From contig CAZVAR010000008.1 of the NCBI GenBank assembly GCA_964625225.1, positions 1 through 58,509 of the forward strand: a stretch of 58,509 nucleotides of DNA, in the 5' to 3' direction. Both the position numbers and the translations under genes were made by a program. The notes beneath the pieces were generated by a model. That model had not been told where the DNA came from. It did not search any database and saw only the letters and a list, made by a program, of their open reading frames with translations. The stretch is from CAZVAR01 sp964625225. GTDB taxonomy: Bacteria > Pseudomonadota > Alphaproteobacteria > JAJUGE01. Below, one piece after another: positions 26,067-34,020 of this stretch (within the stretch, counting starts at the first letter, position 1; the number at the start of each line of letters is the position of its first letter).

Positions 26067-27257
26067 TCAGCGAACCGTCGTCTGCCCGATCACTTTGAAG
26101 CCCCCGTCCCGCTCGGCGATCCAATTGACCGTCTGGAGGCACTGGTGGCTCTCGGGCGAACGGCAGGTGATCGGCCCGCCATAGACGAAAGCATCGAAAC
26201 CCTGCAACGAGCCGAGCGCGCGCAGAAATTTCTCGCGGGTCACGTCCTTGCCGGCCTGCTTGAGCGCCTCGACGAACACCATGGCGCTGCCGATGCCGTT
26301 CAGATTGAAGGTCGAGAGATTGTCGTTCGGAAACAGCTTCTTGACCCGTTCCGCCCAGTCCTTGACCTCCGGGTCGGTCGGCTGGAAGCGCACGGTCGAG
26401 ATCGTAACCACCTTGTCGAGCGCCCCCGGAATGCCGACCTGGTCGCGGAACGCGACCATGTCGTTGATCGCCGTCTGACCGACCCAGAGTGGCTTGTAAC
26501 CGATCTTCAGCGAGTCGCGGATCACCACCGCCGCCGGTTTCGGATACAGCACCATCACCACCGCGTCGGCGCCGGAGGCCTTGAGCTGCAGCGCCTGGGC
26601 GGTTGCGTCGTTCGCCTCGGGCGCCACCTCGATGTCGGCGGCAAGCTGCACGCCCTGCTTCTTGACGGCATCCATCAGCGGCGCATAGCGGGCGCGGCCC
26701 CAGGCGTCGCGCTGCGAGATGACGGCGATCTTCTTCGACCCCTCGTCGATCGCATATTGGAGCTGCGCCCGGCTCTCGATCGAGGCGGTCAGCATCGCCG
26801 TGAAGATGTTGGCCGCCGGCGGGTCGGTGATGCTGTCGGCGACCGCCGAGTTGACGATGATCGGCACACCCGCCTTTTCCAGTTCCGGCCGGGCGGCGAT
26901 GGTCGCATTGGAGCAGGCGCCGCCGATGATGCCGAACACCTGGTGGTCGTAGGCCAGCTTCTTGACGGCGGCGATCGCCCCCTCGGGCTTGCAGCCGTCG
27001 TCCTCGCGGACCAGTACGAGCTTGCGGCCGTGCACGCCGCCGTCCTCGTTGACCTTGTCGAAATAGGCGTCGACGCCGTTCATCGCGAGCTTGCCGTACA
27101 TATAGACGGGGCCGGTCAGCGGCCCGAAGGCGCCGATCTTGACCTCCGTTTCGGTGACGCCCGGCGCATGGGACTGCGCCGCGGCAGCCGGAATTCCAAG
27201 CGCGCCGGCGAGCGCGAGGCCCGCCGCGGCCGCAAACAGCCTGCCCGTCTTGCGCAT
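26067..27257 (-). CDS. livK: ABC transporter substrate-binding protein (LivK family)
   Basis: 396-residue periplasmic binding protein of the Peripla_BP_6 type. A signal peptide is clear (MRKTGRLFAAAAGLALAGAL..., cleavage likely after PAAAAQ). The mature domain begins VTETEVKIGAFGPLTGP and includes GVDAYFDKVNEDGGVHGRK and GIIGGACSNATIAARPELE. Fold and length match HAAT binding proteins for amino acids and small acids or amides. A GAGGAG Shine-Dalgarno precedes the ATG. It lies downstream of an orphan hyuB and upstream of the permeases, so the ligand is probably the hydantoinase substrate (inference). Confidence 0.9.
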   Translation of the reverse strand: MRKTGRLFAAAAGLALAGALGIPAAAAQSHAPGVTETEVKIGAFGPLTGPVYMYGKLAMNGVDAYFDKVNEDGGVHGRKLVLVREDDGCKPEGAIAAVKKLAYDHQVFGIIGGACSNATIAARPELEKAGVPIIVNSAVADSITDPPAANIFTAMLTASIESRAQLQYAIDEGSKKIAVISQRDAWGRARYAPLMDAVKKQGVQLAADIEVAPEANDATAQALQLKASGADAVVMVLYPKPAAVVIRDSLKIGYKPLWVGQTAINDMVAFRDQVGIPGALDKVVTISTVRFQPTDPEVKDWAERVKKLFPNDNLSTFNLNGIGSAMVFVEALKQAGKDVTREKFLRALGSLQGFDAFVYGGPITCRSPESHQCLQTVNWIAERDGGFKVIGQTTVR

Positions 27258-27450
27258 CTGATGTGGCTCCTCGTCCCTGATCGTTGCCCGATCGTCGGGA
27301 CCGCCCCCATCGAGACCCGTACCCGCCGGCGGGACGGCGCGATCCGGCAGTTCTGATTATCGTGCCGGCTCGGGTACCCGCATATTCTGCCGCAAGAGCG
27401 CGCCGCCGCCTAAGACGATTCGTGCGATCCGGATACGCCGAAGGAGGCGA

Positions 27451-29454
27451 TCATGCGATCCGCGGCGGCAGCAACGGCCGCACCCATACCGGCTCGCCGG
27501 CGGCGACCCGCAGCACCCCGCAGGCCGTCGGGTCGACCGGGACGGTCCCGGCGGCCGTGCGCGGATCGAGCGCCGCCCAGGCGCGCAGCGGCGCGGCGCC
27601 CGGTCCGAGCAGCTCGACCATGGCGCCCTCCGCGATGCCGAGAGCGGCGGCGTCGGCGGGATGCAGCGGACAGATCCGGCAGCGGCCGAAACGGCGGCCG
27701 TCGCGGTAGAGCGGCGCGTCCGTTGCCACGGCGCGCAGGTGCCGGCGCGCCGCCCGCAATGCCCGGCGCTGCCGGGCCGTCGCCGCCGCGTCGACCGCCC
27801 CGTCCGCCCCGAGCACCACGCCGTACGCGTCGCGTGCCCGCTCCGGCGTGACATAGCCCTCGGCGAGATCGTGCAGCACCGCTTCCGGCTCGCGCTCCAG
27901 CGGGTCGCCATAGCCGCCCCCGCCCGCCGATTGCAGCACCACCACATCGCCTCGTCGCAGGGGGAAGCCGCCCACCTTGCCCGGCGTCGCGAACCGGATC
28001 GTCTCGCCGTCACGCAGGACGAAGGACTCGACCGGCGCGGCCGCGCCGCCGCCCAGGATGCCGAACGGCGGCACCACTGCGCCATCGGACAGCAACGAGT
28101 AGCTCGCCTCGTCGCCGGTCAGGCGGATCGCGCGGCGCATGCCGAGGCCGCCTCGGCGTGCCCCCTCGCCCCCGGAGTCGGTACCGAGACGGGACCATTC
28201 GATCTGCAGAGGATAGCGGCTCTCCAGCACCTCGGTCGGCTGCGCCGTGCTGAGATCGCCCCAATCGATCGCCGCCATCGCGCTGGCGCCGTCGCACTCG
28301 GCGAAGGCGCCATTGCCGCCGCATGACCATTCGTAATGGACATATTCCCGCCGCGTGCGCGGATGAATGCCGCCGATCAGATTGTGGAACGAGGTGCGGT
28401 GGATGTCGGCCGAGACCAGGTCCGGGGCGATCTGGGCCAGCGCGCCCAGCATGGTCGCGATCACCCGTTTGCGGATTTCACCGTGCGAGCCGGCCGGGGC
28501 GGGATGGGTGACGTTGACGATCGTGCCCTCCGGGGCCACCACGGTCACCGGCCGGAACGAGCCCTGATTCAGCGCCGCCTGCGGGTCGAGCACCGACTTC
28601 AGCGTGATGAACACCGAGGCCGCCGTCACCGCCAGCGTCGAGTTGACCGGAACCGGCACCTGTGGCGAGGCGCCGGTGAAGTCCGCCGTCAGACGGTCTC
28701 CCTCCACGGTCAGCTTCAGCGGCAGCAGCAGCGGTTCGAGCCCGTGCTCGCCGAAGGTCTCCAGATAGTCCTCGTACCGGACCTCACCGTCGGGCAGGCG
28801 TCGGAGCTGCTCGCGCATCCGCGCCTCGGAGCGATCGAGATTCTGCCGCACGCCGGCCAGCAGCACATCGAGCCCGTAGGCCGCGATCAGCTCGTGCAGC
28901 CGACGTTCCGCCGTGCGGCACGCCGCCATCGCCGCGTTGAAATCGCCCAGCCGCTCCTCGCGGACCCGCATGTTGCTGAGCAGAATCTCCAGTGCCGCCC
29001 TGTTGGGCCGGCCGCCCTCGACGATCTTGACCGGCGGGATGCGGATGCCCTCCTGGTAGATGTCGACGGCGGTGCCCGACATGCTGCCGGGCACCATCCC
29101 GCCGACATCCGCCCAGTGTTCGCGCACGGCCGGGAAGAAGACCAGCCTGTCGTCCGCGAACACGGGATAGATCAGCGTCACGTCGTTGAGATGCGTGCCA
29201 CCGCGATAGGGGTCGTTCATCAGGATCACGTCGCCGGGCGCCAGCGTGCCGCCGAACGCGTCCAGCGACGACTGCACCGACCAGGGCAGCGGGACGACGT
29301 GCGAGCCGATATCCTCCGATTGCGCGACCANNNNNNNNNNCTCGTAGATCGCGACCGAGCGCGCCGTGCGGAACACCGTGGCCCGCATCTCGCGCACGAC
29401 CGAGATCAGCAGTTCGGTGACGATCTCCAGGGCAATGGGGTCGAGCACGGTCAC
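27451..29454 (-). CDS. hyuB: Hydantoinase B family protein with extra C-terminal barrel-like domain
   Basis: Second HyuB in this locus, about 667 residues including a 10-N gap at 29331-29340. HyuB motifs: VAQSEDIGSHVVPLPWSVQ, GDVILMNDPYRGGTHLND, VREHWADVGGMVPGS, HPAPAGSHGEIRKRVI, and SAGGGGYGDPLEREP. After the normal end, about 110 more residues follow with a CRIC pair, HPADAAALGIAEGAMVELLG, AAGTVPVDP and GVLRVAAGEPVWVRPL, which read like a CDC48-N/VAT-N-type double-psi barrel (my inference). No hyuA adjoins it; it opens the operon-like run. The start is a GTG at 29454. Confidence 0.88.
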   Translation of the reverse strand: MTVLDPIALEIVTELLISVVREMRATVFRTARSVAIYEXXXXVAQSEDIGSHVVPLPWSVQSSLDAFGGTLAPGDVILMNDPYRGGTHLNDVTLIYPVFADDRLVFFPAVREHWADVGGMVPGSMSGTAVDIYQEGIRIPPVKIVEGGRPNRAALEILLSNMRVREERLGDFNAAMAACRTAERRLHELIAAYGLDVLLAGVRQNLDRSEARMREQLRRLPDGEVRYEDYLETFGEHGLEPLLLPLKLTVEGDRLTADFTGASPQVPVPVNSTLAVTAASVFITLKSVLDPQAALNQGSFRPVTVVAPEGTIVNVTHPAPAGSHGEIRKRVIATMLGALAQIAPDLVSADIHRTSFHNLIGGIHPRTRREYVHYEWSCGGNGAFAECDGASAMAAIDWGDLSTAQPTEVLESRYPLQIEWSRLGTDSGGEGARRGGLGMRRAIRLTGDEASYSLLSDGAVVPPFGILGGGAAAPVESFVLRDGETIRFATPGKVGGFPLRRGDVVVLQSAGGGGYGDPLEREPEAVLHDLAEGYVTPERARDAYGVVLGADGAVDAAATARQRRALRAARRHLRAVATDAPLYRDGRRFGRCRICPLHPADAAALGIAEGAMVELLGPGAAPLRAWAALDPRTAAGTVPVDPTACGVLRVAAGEPVWVRPLLPPRIA
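29331..29340. other. Assembly gap (10 N) inside the second hyuB
   Basis: The gap lies between SVAIYE and VAQSEDIG. HyuB proteins normally have about 14-15 residues here (the ARDFSCGLFD-type stretch), so about 43 nt are probably missing rather than 10. The frame is nonetheless preserved. Confidence 0.9.
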
Positions 29455-29658
29455 GGGCGCTCTCCGCCGCCACGTCCCCCGCTCCCGCGCGGGGCGCGCA
29501 GGTCATGGAACCCTTCCCATATACAACGGATCGCGCCCCCTTATCCGCATTCTTGTCATGTTTCGCGGGGGACGCAGGGCGACATGACGGGCGCGATAGA
29601 GCGCCGCCGGCGCCTGTGGCGCCGGTCCGAAGGCCGTTCGTTCGCCGGTCGAAAAGAA

Positions 29659-29686
29659 CGGGCGCGGGTCGGAAGGCCCGCGCCCG
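29659..29686 (-). terminator. Rho-independent terminator after the Spy-like gene
   Basis: A 10-bp perfect stem (CGGGCGCGGG at 29659-29668 with CCCGCGCCCG at 29677-29686) and an 8-nt loop. Read on the minus strand it begins 7 bp after the stop at 29694 and is followed by TTCTTTTC. It insulates the Spy-like gene from the hyuB/liv locus. Confidence 0.75.
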
Positions 29687-29693
29687 CGCATCG

Positions 29694-30155
29694 TCACCGG
29701 CCGCGGCGGTGATGGCCGCCACGCCGCAGGAGACTGTCGGCGCGCTTCTTCTGCTCGTCCGACATCGAGGCGTAGAGCGGCTCAAAGGCGGTCCGGATCT
29801 CGCGGAGCGACTCCGCCGCACCGGTCGCGGCCGCCTCCATCCGGGTCAGCCGGTCGAGCGCACTGACGCCTTCCTTCTTGCCGTCCCGGGTGGCGCGGAA
29901 CTCCTTCCTCGTCTTCTGCATCCGTTCCGCACCGGCGCGCAGCGCCTCCTCGACCGCGCGCCACTGCGGCTCCTGCGCCTCGGTGATCTGCAGTTCGGCC
30001 TTCAGGAATGCGATCTTGCCGTCCATATGCCGGCCGGCGAACGGGCCATGCCAGCCGCCGCCCGGCCCGAAGCCGTGGGCGTAGGCACCGGCGAGGCCGC
30101 CGGCACCGGCCATGAGGCCGAGAACGATCGCGGAAACCTTGTAGATGCGCTTCAT
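29694..30155 (-). CDS. Spy/CpxP-like periplasmic protein
   Basis: 153-residue exported helical protein. Residues 1-26 form a signal peptide (MKRIYKVSAIVLGLMAG..., ending YAHG). A Gly/His-rich linker follows, then long charged helices with the LTxxQ-type motifs ITEAQEPQW and MSDEQKKRAD, which mark the Spy/CpxP/ZraP group of periplasmic chaperones or metal sensors. The C terminus is His/Arg-rich (RRGGHHRRGR), suggesting metal binding. Divergent from an OmpR-type regulator and sensor kinase, so it is probably a target and modulator of that two-component pair, as CpxP is for CpxRA. Confidence 0.8.
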   Translation of the reverse strand: MKRIYKVSAIVLGLMAGAGGLAGAYAHGFGPGGGWHGPFAGRHMDGKIAFLKAELQITEAQEPQWRAVEEALRAGAERMQKTRKEFRATRDGKKEGVSALDRLTRMEAAATGAAESLREIRTAFEPLYASMSDEQKKRADSLLRRGGHHRRGR

Positions 30156-30243
30156 CGAATTCCTCCGTCGGTGGTGGACGCCGGCTCGGCGTCGCTGCGA
30201 CGGCTCCTGGATAGATCGCCCGGTTTGCCGTTCGATGAGGTCG

Positions 30244-30261
30244 TGTTTCCGGATGTTTCCG
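30244..30261. promoter_or_regulatory. Direct repeat, candidate response-regulator operator
   Basis: Two identical copies of TGTTTCCG at 30244-30251 and 30254-30261, spaced exactly one helical turn (10 bp). They lie in the 210-bp region between the divergent Spy-like gene and the regulator gene. OmpR-family regulators bind such direct repeats, so autoregulation plus control of the Spy-like gene is a reasonable inference. Confidence 0.45.
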
Positions 30262-30365
30262 AGACAGGGGCGAATTGTAACGAACTGTTGCAGGGCCCGA
30301 CGGCGTTACCGACCGTCACGAAAAATCCCCGGGCACGGCGGCGCCGGGCGTCTATGATCCCCGCC

Positions 30366-31082
30366 ATGGAACCGATGCCTCAGATCCTGGTGGTCGACGA
30401 CGATCGCGAGATCCGCGACCTGCTGGCCCGCTTTCTGGCCCGGCACGGCTTTCGCGTCGAGACGGCGGCGGACGGTCGCGGCCTGCGCGCGGTGCTGCGC
30501 GACCGGCGGGTCGACCTGGTGGTGCTCGACCTGATGCTGCCCGGCGAGGACGGGCTGATGCTCTGCCGCGAGCTGCGCGCCGGGTCCGACCTGCCGGTGA
30601 TCATGCTGACGGCGATGGGCGAGGAGATCGACCGCATCGTCGGTCTGGAGGTCGGCGCCGACGATTACGTGGCGAAGCCGTTCAACCCGCGCGAGCTGCT
30701 GGCCCGCATCCGCGCGGTCCTGCGCCGCACCGGCGCCGTGTCGCGAACACAGGGGGGCGAGGCGAAGCCGGTGCTGCGTTTTGCCGGCTGGCAGCTAGAC
30801 CCCGGCGCGCGCACCCTCGTCGATCCCGAGGGCCGGCCGGTCGAGTTGACGTCCGGCGAGTTCGATCTGCTGCTCGCCTTCGCCGAGCGGCCGCAGCGGG
30901 TGCTGAGCCGCGATCAGCTCCTCGACCTCACCCGCGGCCGCGATGCCGCCCCGTTCGATCGCAGCATCGACGTGCAGGTGAGCCGGCTGCGCCGCAAGAT
31001 CGAGTCGGACCCGACCCGGCCGGAGCTGATCAAGACGGTCCGCAGCGGCGGCTACGTCTTCACCCCGGCGGTCGAGCGCTGA
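30366..31082 (+). CDS. Two-component response regulator, OmpR family
   Basis: 238-residue regulator. The receiver domain starts PQILVVDDDREIRDLL; the phospho-acceptor is Asp55 in VVLDLMLPGEDG, with the Thr in MLTAMGEE and Lys in VAKPFNP. The C-terminal winged helix begins near residue 140 and includes LTSGEFDLLLAFAERP, RSIDVQVSRLRRKIE and IKTVRSGGYVF. I chose the ATG at 30366 (MEPMPQILVVDDD); the longer upstream frame overlaps the divergent gene. The sensor kinase gene starts 6 bp downstream. The stimulus is unknown, although the divergent Spy-like gene suggests envelope or metal stress. Confidence 0.92.
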   Translation: MEPMPQILVVDDDREIRDLLARFLARHGFRVETAADGRGLRAVLRDRRVDLVVLDLMLPGEDGLMLCRELRAGSDLPVIMLTAMGEEIDRIVGLEVGADDYVAKPFNPRELLARIRAVLRRTGAVSRTQGGEAKPVLRFAGWQLDPGARTLVDPEGRPVELTSGEFDLLLAFAERPQRVLSRDQLLDLTRGRDAAPFDRSIDVQVSRLRRKIESDPTRPELIKTVRSGGYVFTPAVER

Positions 31083-31088
31083 CGCACC

Positions 31089-32408
31089 GTGCGCCTCCTT
31101 CCCCGCAGCATCGCCGGCCGGACCAGCCTGATGCTGGTAGCCGGCATGACATTGATCCTGGCCGCCGCGGTCGCCCTCTCCGCCTCCGGGCTGTTCGACG
31201 AGGATCGACCACAGCCCCGCGCGCCGCTGCTGGCGGCGCGTGTGATCACCGCGGCCAAGGTGATCGCGCGGCTGCCGCCCGCCTTGCGGGCCGAGGCGGC
31301 CGCCTCGCTCGATACACCCGCGCTCGGCGTACGCTGGGCGGAGGCGGAGGCGGCCGCGCCGCCGCTGCGCCCCGACCCGTTCGCCGACCGGCTGGAGCGG
31401 CGGCTGCGACGGGCGCTGCGGTCCGCGGATATCGCCGCGCTGAGCGTGGGACACCCGGTCGACGGCGGCGAGCCTGGCCTGCTGGTACTGCGGATCACCT
31501 TTCCCGACGGGACGCGCCTGGAGTTCCAGACCGAGCGGGAGGGTCCCGCGGCGGTGAGGCTGCTGCGATACCTGGCGCCGCTGTTGCTGGTCGGGGTCGG
31601 ACTGATCGCGCTGGCCGCCCTGGTGGCGCGCTGGGTGACCGCGCCGCTCGGCCGGTTCGCGGCCGCGGCGGAACGGCTCGGCCGCAATGTCGAGGCCCCG
31701 CCCCTGCCCGAGACGGGGCCGGACGAGATCCGGCGCGCCGCGCAGGCCTTCAACCGCATGCAGCAGCGCATCCGCCGCTTCGTCGAGGAGCGGCTCCATG
31801 TGTTGGCCGCTGCCTCGCACGACCTGCGCACGCCGATCACCCGCCTGCGCCTGCGTGCGGAGTTCGTCGAGGACGAGGCGGAGCGGCTGAAGATGCTGAA
31901 GGATCTCGAGGAGATGGAGGCGATCCTGCGATCGACCATCGCCTATGTCCGCGAGGAGACGGCGAGCGAGCCGAGCGAGCCCGTGGAACTCTCCGCGCTG
32001 CTCGCCGAGGTCGTCGCCGACCTGCGCGCTGCCGGGCGGACGGCGACGCTGGATGCCGCAGCGCCCGTCACGATCCAGGGCCGGCCGGTAGCGCTCAAGC
32101 GGGCTTTCGCGAACCTGGCGGGGAACGCCGCCGTCTATGGCGGCCGCGCCGGGATCCGTCTCGGCTGCGACCGGGGCCGGGCGGTCGTCACGATCGAAGA
32201 TGACGGGCCGGGCATTCCCGAGCCGGAAATGGAGAAGGTCTTCGCACCCTTCTACCGCCTGGAGCGCTCGCGCAGCCGGGAAACCGGCGGGACCGGCCTC
32301 GGCCTCTCGGTCGCCCGCACGGTGATCCGGGCACATGGCGGCGAGATCGAACTGGCGAACCGCCCGGAAGGCGGGTTGTGGCAGCGGGTCGTGTTGCCGG
32401 CGCCCTGA
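31089..32408 (+). CDS. Two-component sensor histidine kinase
   Basis: 439-residue membrane kinase. A first membrane helix lies about residues 14-33, a periplasmic sensor of roughly 130 residues follows, then a second helix (YLAPLLLVGVGLIALAALVA) and a HAMP linker (about 180-235). The phospho-accepting His244 is in ASHDLRTPITRLRLR. The ATP-binding domain has the N box FANLAGNAAVYG, the G1 box IEDDGPGIP and the G2 box GGTGLGLSV. Starts with GTG at 31089. EnvZ/CpxA-like architecture; partner of the regulator just upstream. Confidence 0.92.
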   Translation: MRLLPRSIAGRTSLMLVAGMTLILAAAVALSASGLFDEDRPQPRAPLLAARVITAAKVIARLPPALRAEAAASLDTPALGVRWAEAEAAAPPLRPDPFADRLERRLRRALRSADIAALSVGHPVDGGEPGLLVLRITFPDGTRLEFQTEREGPAAVRLLRYLAPLLLVGVGLIALAALVARWVTAPLGRFAAAAERLGRNVEAPPLPETGPDEIRRAAQAFNRMQQRIRRFVEERLHVLAAASHDLRTPITRLRLRAEFVEDEAERLKMLKDLEEMEAILRSTIAYVREETASEPSEPVELSALLAEVVADLRAAGRTATLDAAAPVTIQGRPVALKRAFANLAGNAAVYGGRAGIRLGCDRGRAVVTIEDDGPGIPEPEMEKVFAPFYRLERSRSRETGGTGLGLSVARTVIRAHGGEIELANRPEGGLWQRVVLPAP

Positions 32409-32430
32409 TCCCGTCCGACCTCCCTTCGGC

Positions 32431-32793
32431 TCAGCGCTCCGACACCATCCGGCCCATCGGCCTGCCGCCCAGCACGTGGGCGTGCAGGTGCGGGACCTCC
32501 TGGTTGCCGTGCTCGCCGGTATTGGCGATCACGCGATAGCCGCTCCCGGCGATGCCGGTCTTGCGTGCCACCTCGCCGATGGCCCGGGTGAACGCGGCGA
32601 GTTCCGTGGCGGAGGCCTTCGCCGAGAAATCGTCCCAGGAGACGTACTGGCCCTTGGGAATCACCAGTACGTGAACCGGGGCCTTCGGCGCGATATCCTC
32701 GAAGGCGAGCACGTGCTCGTCCTCGTAGACCTTCTTGCAGGGAAGTTCGCCGCGCAGAATCCGGGCGAAGATGTTGTTCGGGTCGTAGGTCAC
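32431..32793 (-). CDS. HIT family protein (HinT-like)
   Basis: 120-residue histidine-triad protein, a purine nucleoside phosphoramidase or related hydrolase. The catalytic motif is HLHAHVLGG (HxHxH), with FARILRGELPCKKVYED at the N terminus and VLVIPKGQYVSWDDF in the middle. The start is a GTG at 32793 giving MTYDPNNIFARIL. It is the last gene of the his cluster, 86 bp after hisE, an arrangement widely kept in alphaproteobacteria. Confidence 0.9.
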   Translation of the reverse strand: MTYDPNNIFARILRGELPCKKVYEDEHVLAFEDIAPKAPVHVLVIPKGQYVSWDDFSAKASATELAAFTRAIGEVARKTGIAGSGYRVIANTGEHGNQEVPHLHAHVLGGRPMGRMVSER

Positions 32794-32879
32794 GGTACGG
32801 TAATCCTCAAGGGCGATCGGTCGCGGCGAGTGTATCGCGGCGGCGGCCCCGTCTGAACCCCGTTGCCGTGCCGGCCGGG

Positions 32880-33203
32880 TCAGGACTTGCGGCGGCCACG
32901 GTCGTCGGAACCGCCTTCGCGGCTCCGCAGCTCGGCCCACACCGCGGCCGGACGGACGCCCTGGTCGGCCCAGAGGACCAGCAGGTGGTAGAGCAGGTCG
33001 GCGCTTTCCGTGACCAGCTTCCGGCGATCGCCGCGCACGCCTTCGATCACCGTCTCGACCGCTTCCTCGCCGACCTTCTGGGCGATCTTGGCCGTGCCGC
33101 GCGCGAACAGGCGTGCGGTCCGTGAACTGTCCGGGTCGGCGCCGCGCCGGCTCTCGATCACGTCGTAGAGCCGCTCTAGCACGCCGCTGTCCTCCTTGGC
33201 CAT
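32880..33203 (-). CDS. hisE: Phosphoribosyl-ATP pyrophosphatase
   Basis: 107 residues. Hydrolyses phosphoribosyl-ATP to phosphoribosyl-AMP, step 2 of histidine synthesis. The MazG-like helical fold is shown by KIAQKVGEEAVETVIEG (metal-binding Glu residues) and TESADLLYHLLVLWADQG. It is a stand-alone HisE with no HisI domain. I chose the ATG at 33203 (MAKEDSGVLERLYDVI). Follows hisF by 50 bp. Confidence 0.93.
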   Translation of the reverse strand: MAKEDSGVLERLYDVIESRRGADPDSSRTARLFARGTAKIAQKVGEEAVETVIEGVRGDRRKLVTESADLLYHLLVLWADQGVRPAAVWAELRSREGGSDDRGRRKS

Positions 33204-33253
33204 GTCCTGAGTGCCCCTCTTGTCTCGTCGTATCGCCCGCCCGTGCGGGTCGG

Positions 33254-34018
33254 TCAGATCTCGTCGCGGACCGCCAGGCCGGCGCGCCGCATGTGGGACT
33301 TGGCCTGTGCGATCGAGAATTCGCCGAAATGGAAGATCGAGGCCGCCAGGACCGCGGCTGCATGCCCGTCGCGGATGCCGGCGACCAGGTGGTCGAGCGT
33401 GCCGACCCCGCCCGAAGCGATCACCGGCACGCTGACGGCGTCGGCCACCGCGCGGGTAAGCGCGATATCGAACCCCTGCCGGGTACCGTCGCGGTCCATC
33501 GAGGTCAGCAGGATCTCGCCGGCGCCCAGTTCCACCATCCGCCGCGCCCAGCCGACCGCCTCGATCCCTGTGGCGTTGCGGCCGCCATGGGTAAACACTT
33601 CCCAGCGGCCCGGCGCGACCTGTTTGGCGTCGATCGCGACGACGATGCACTGGGTTCCGAATTTCTCCGCTGCTTCGCGGACGAAGTCGGGACGGGCGAC
33701 CGCGGCGGTGTTGATCGACACCTTGTCGGCGCCGGCGAGCAGCAGTCCGCGGATATCGTCCACCGTGCGCACGCCGCCGCCGACGGTCAGCGGCATGAAG
33801 CACTGCTCGGCGGTGCCGCGCACTACGTCGTAGAGCGTACCCCGATTCTCGGCGCTCGCGGTGATGTCGAGGAAACACAGCTCGTCCGCACCTGCGGCAT
33901 CGTAGACGCGGGCCTGCTCCACGGGATCGCCGGCATCGCGCAGTCCGACGAAGTTCACCCCCTTGACGACGCGGCCGTCCTTGACGTCGAGGCAGGGAAT
34001 GATGCGAACCTTCAGCAC
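33254..34018 (-). CDS. hisF: Imidazole glycerol phosphate synthase cyclase subunit
   Basis: 254-residue beta/alpha barrel that takes ammonia from HisH and makes imidazole glycerol phosphate plus AICAR. Catalytic Asp11 (IIPCLDVKDG) and Asp130 (VVAIDAK) are present, as are the phosphate loops TVGGGVRT and ASGGVGTLDHL. Length is normal. Follows hisA by 2 bp. Confidence 0.96.
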   Translation of the reverse strand: MLKVRIIPCLDVKDGRVVKGVNFVGLRDAGDPVEQARVYDAAGADELCFLDITASAENRGTLYDVVRGTAEQCFMPLTVGGGVRTVDDIRGLLLAGADKVSINTAAVARPDFVREAAEKFGTQCIVVAIDAKQVAPGRWEVFTHGGRNATGIEAVGWARRMVELGAGEILLTSMDRDGTRQGFDIALTRAVADAVSVPVIASGGVGTLDHLVAGIRDGHAAAVLAASIFHFGEFSIAQAKSHMRRAGLAVRDEI

Positions 34019-34020
34019 CG

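Noticed and set aside
27451..29454. Second hyuB as a pseudogene
   Set aside because: The only break is a 10-N assembly gap; the frame is open and the motifs are intact on both sides.
15776..29454. Hydantoinase locus as a mobile island
   Set aside because: No integrase, transposase, flanking repeat or tRNA junction was seen and base composition looks like the rest. Transfer remains possible but has no direct support.
30795..32336. 513-residue minus-strand frame
   Set aside because: Antisense to the end of the response regulator gene and to the sensor kinase gene, both of which have all their motifs.
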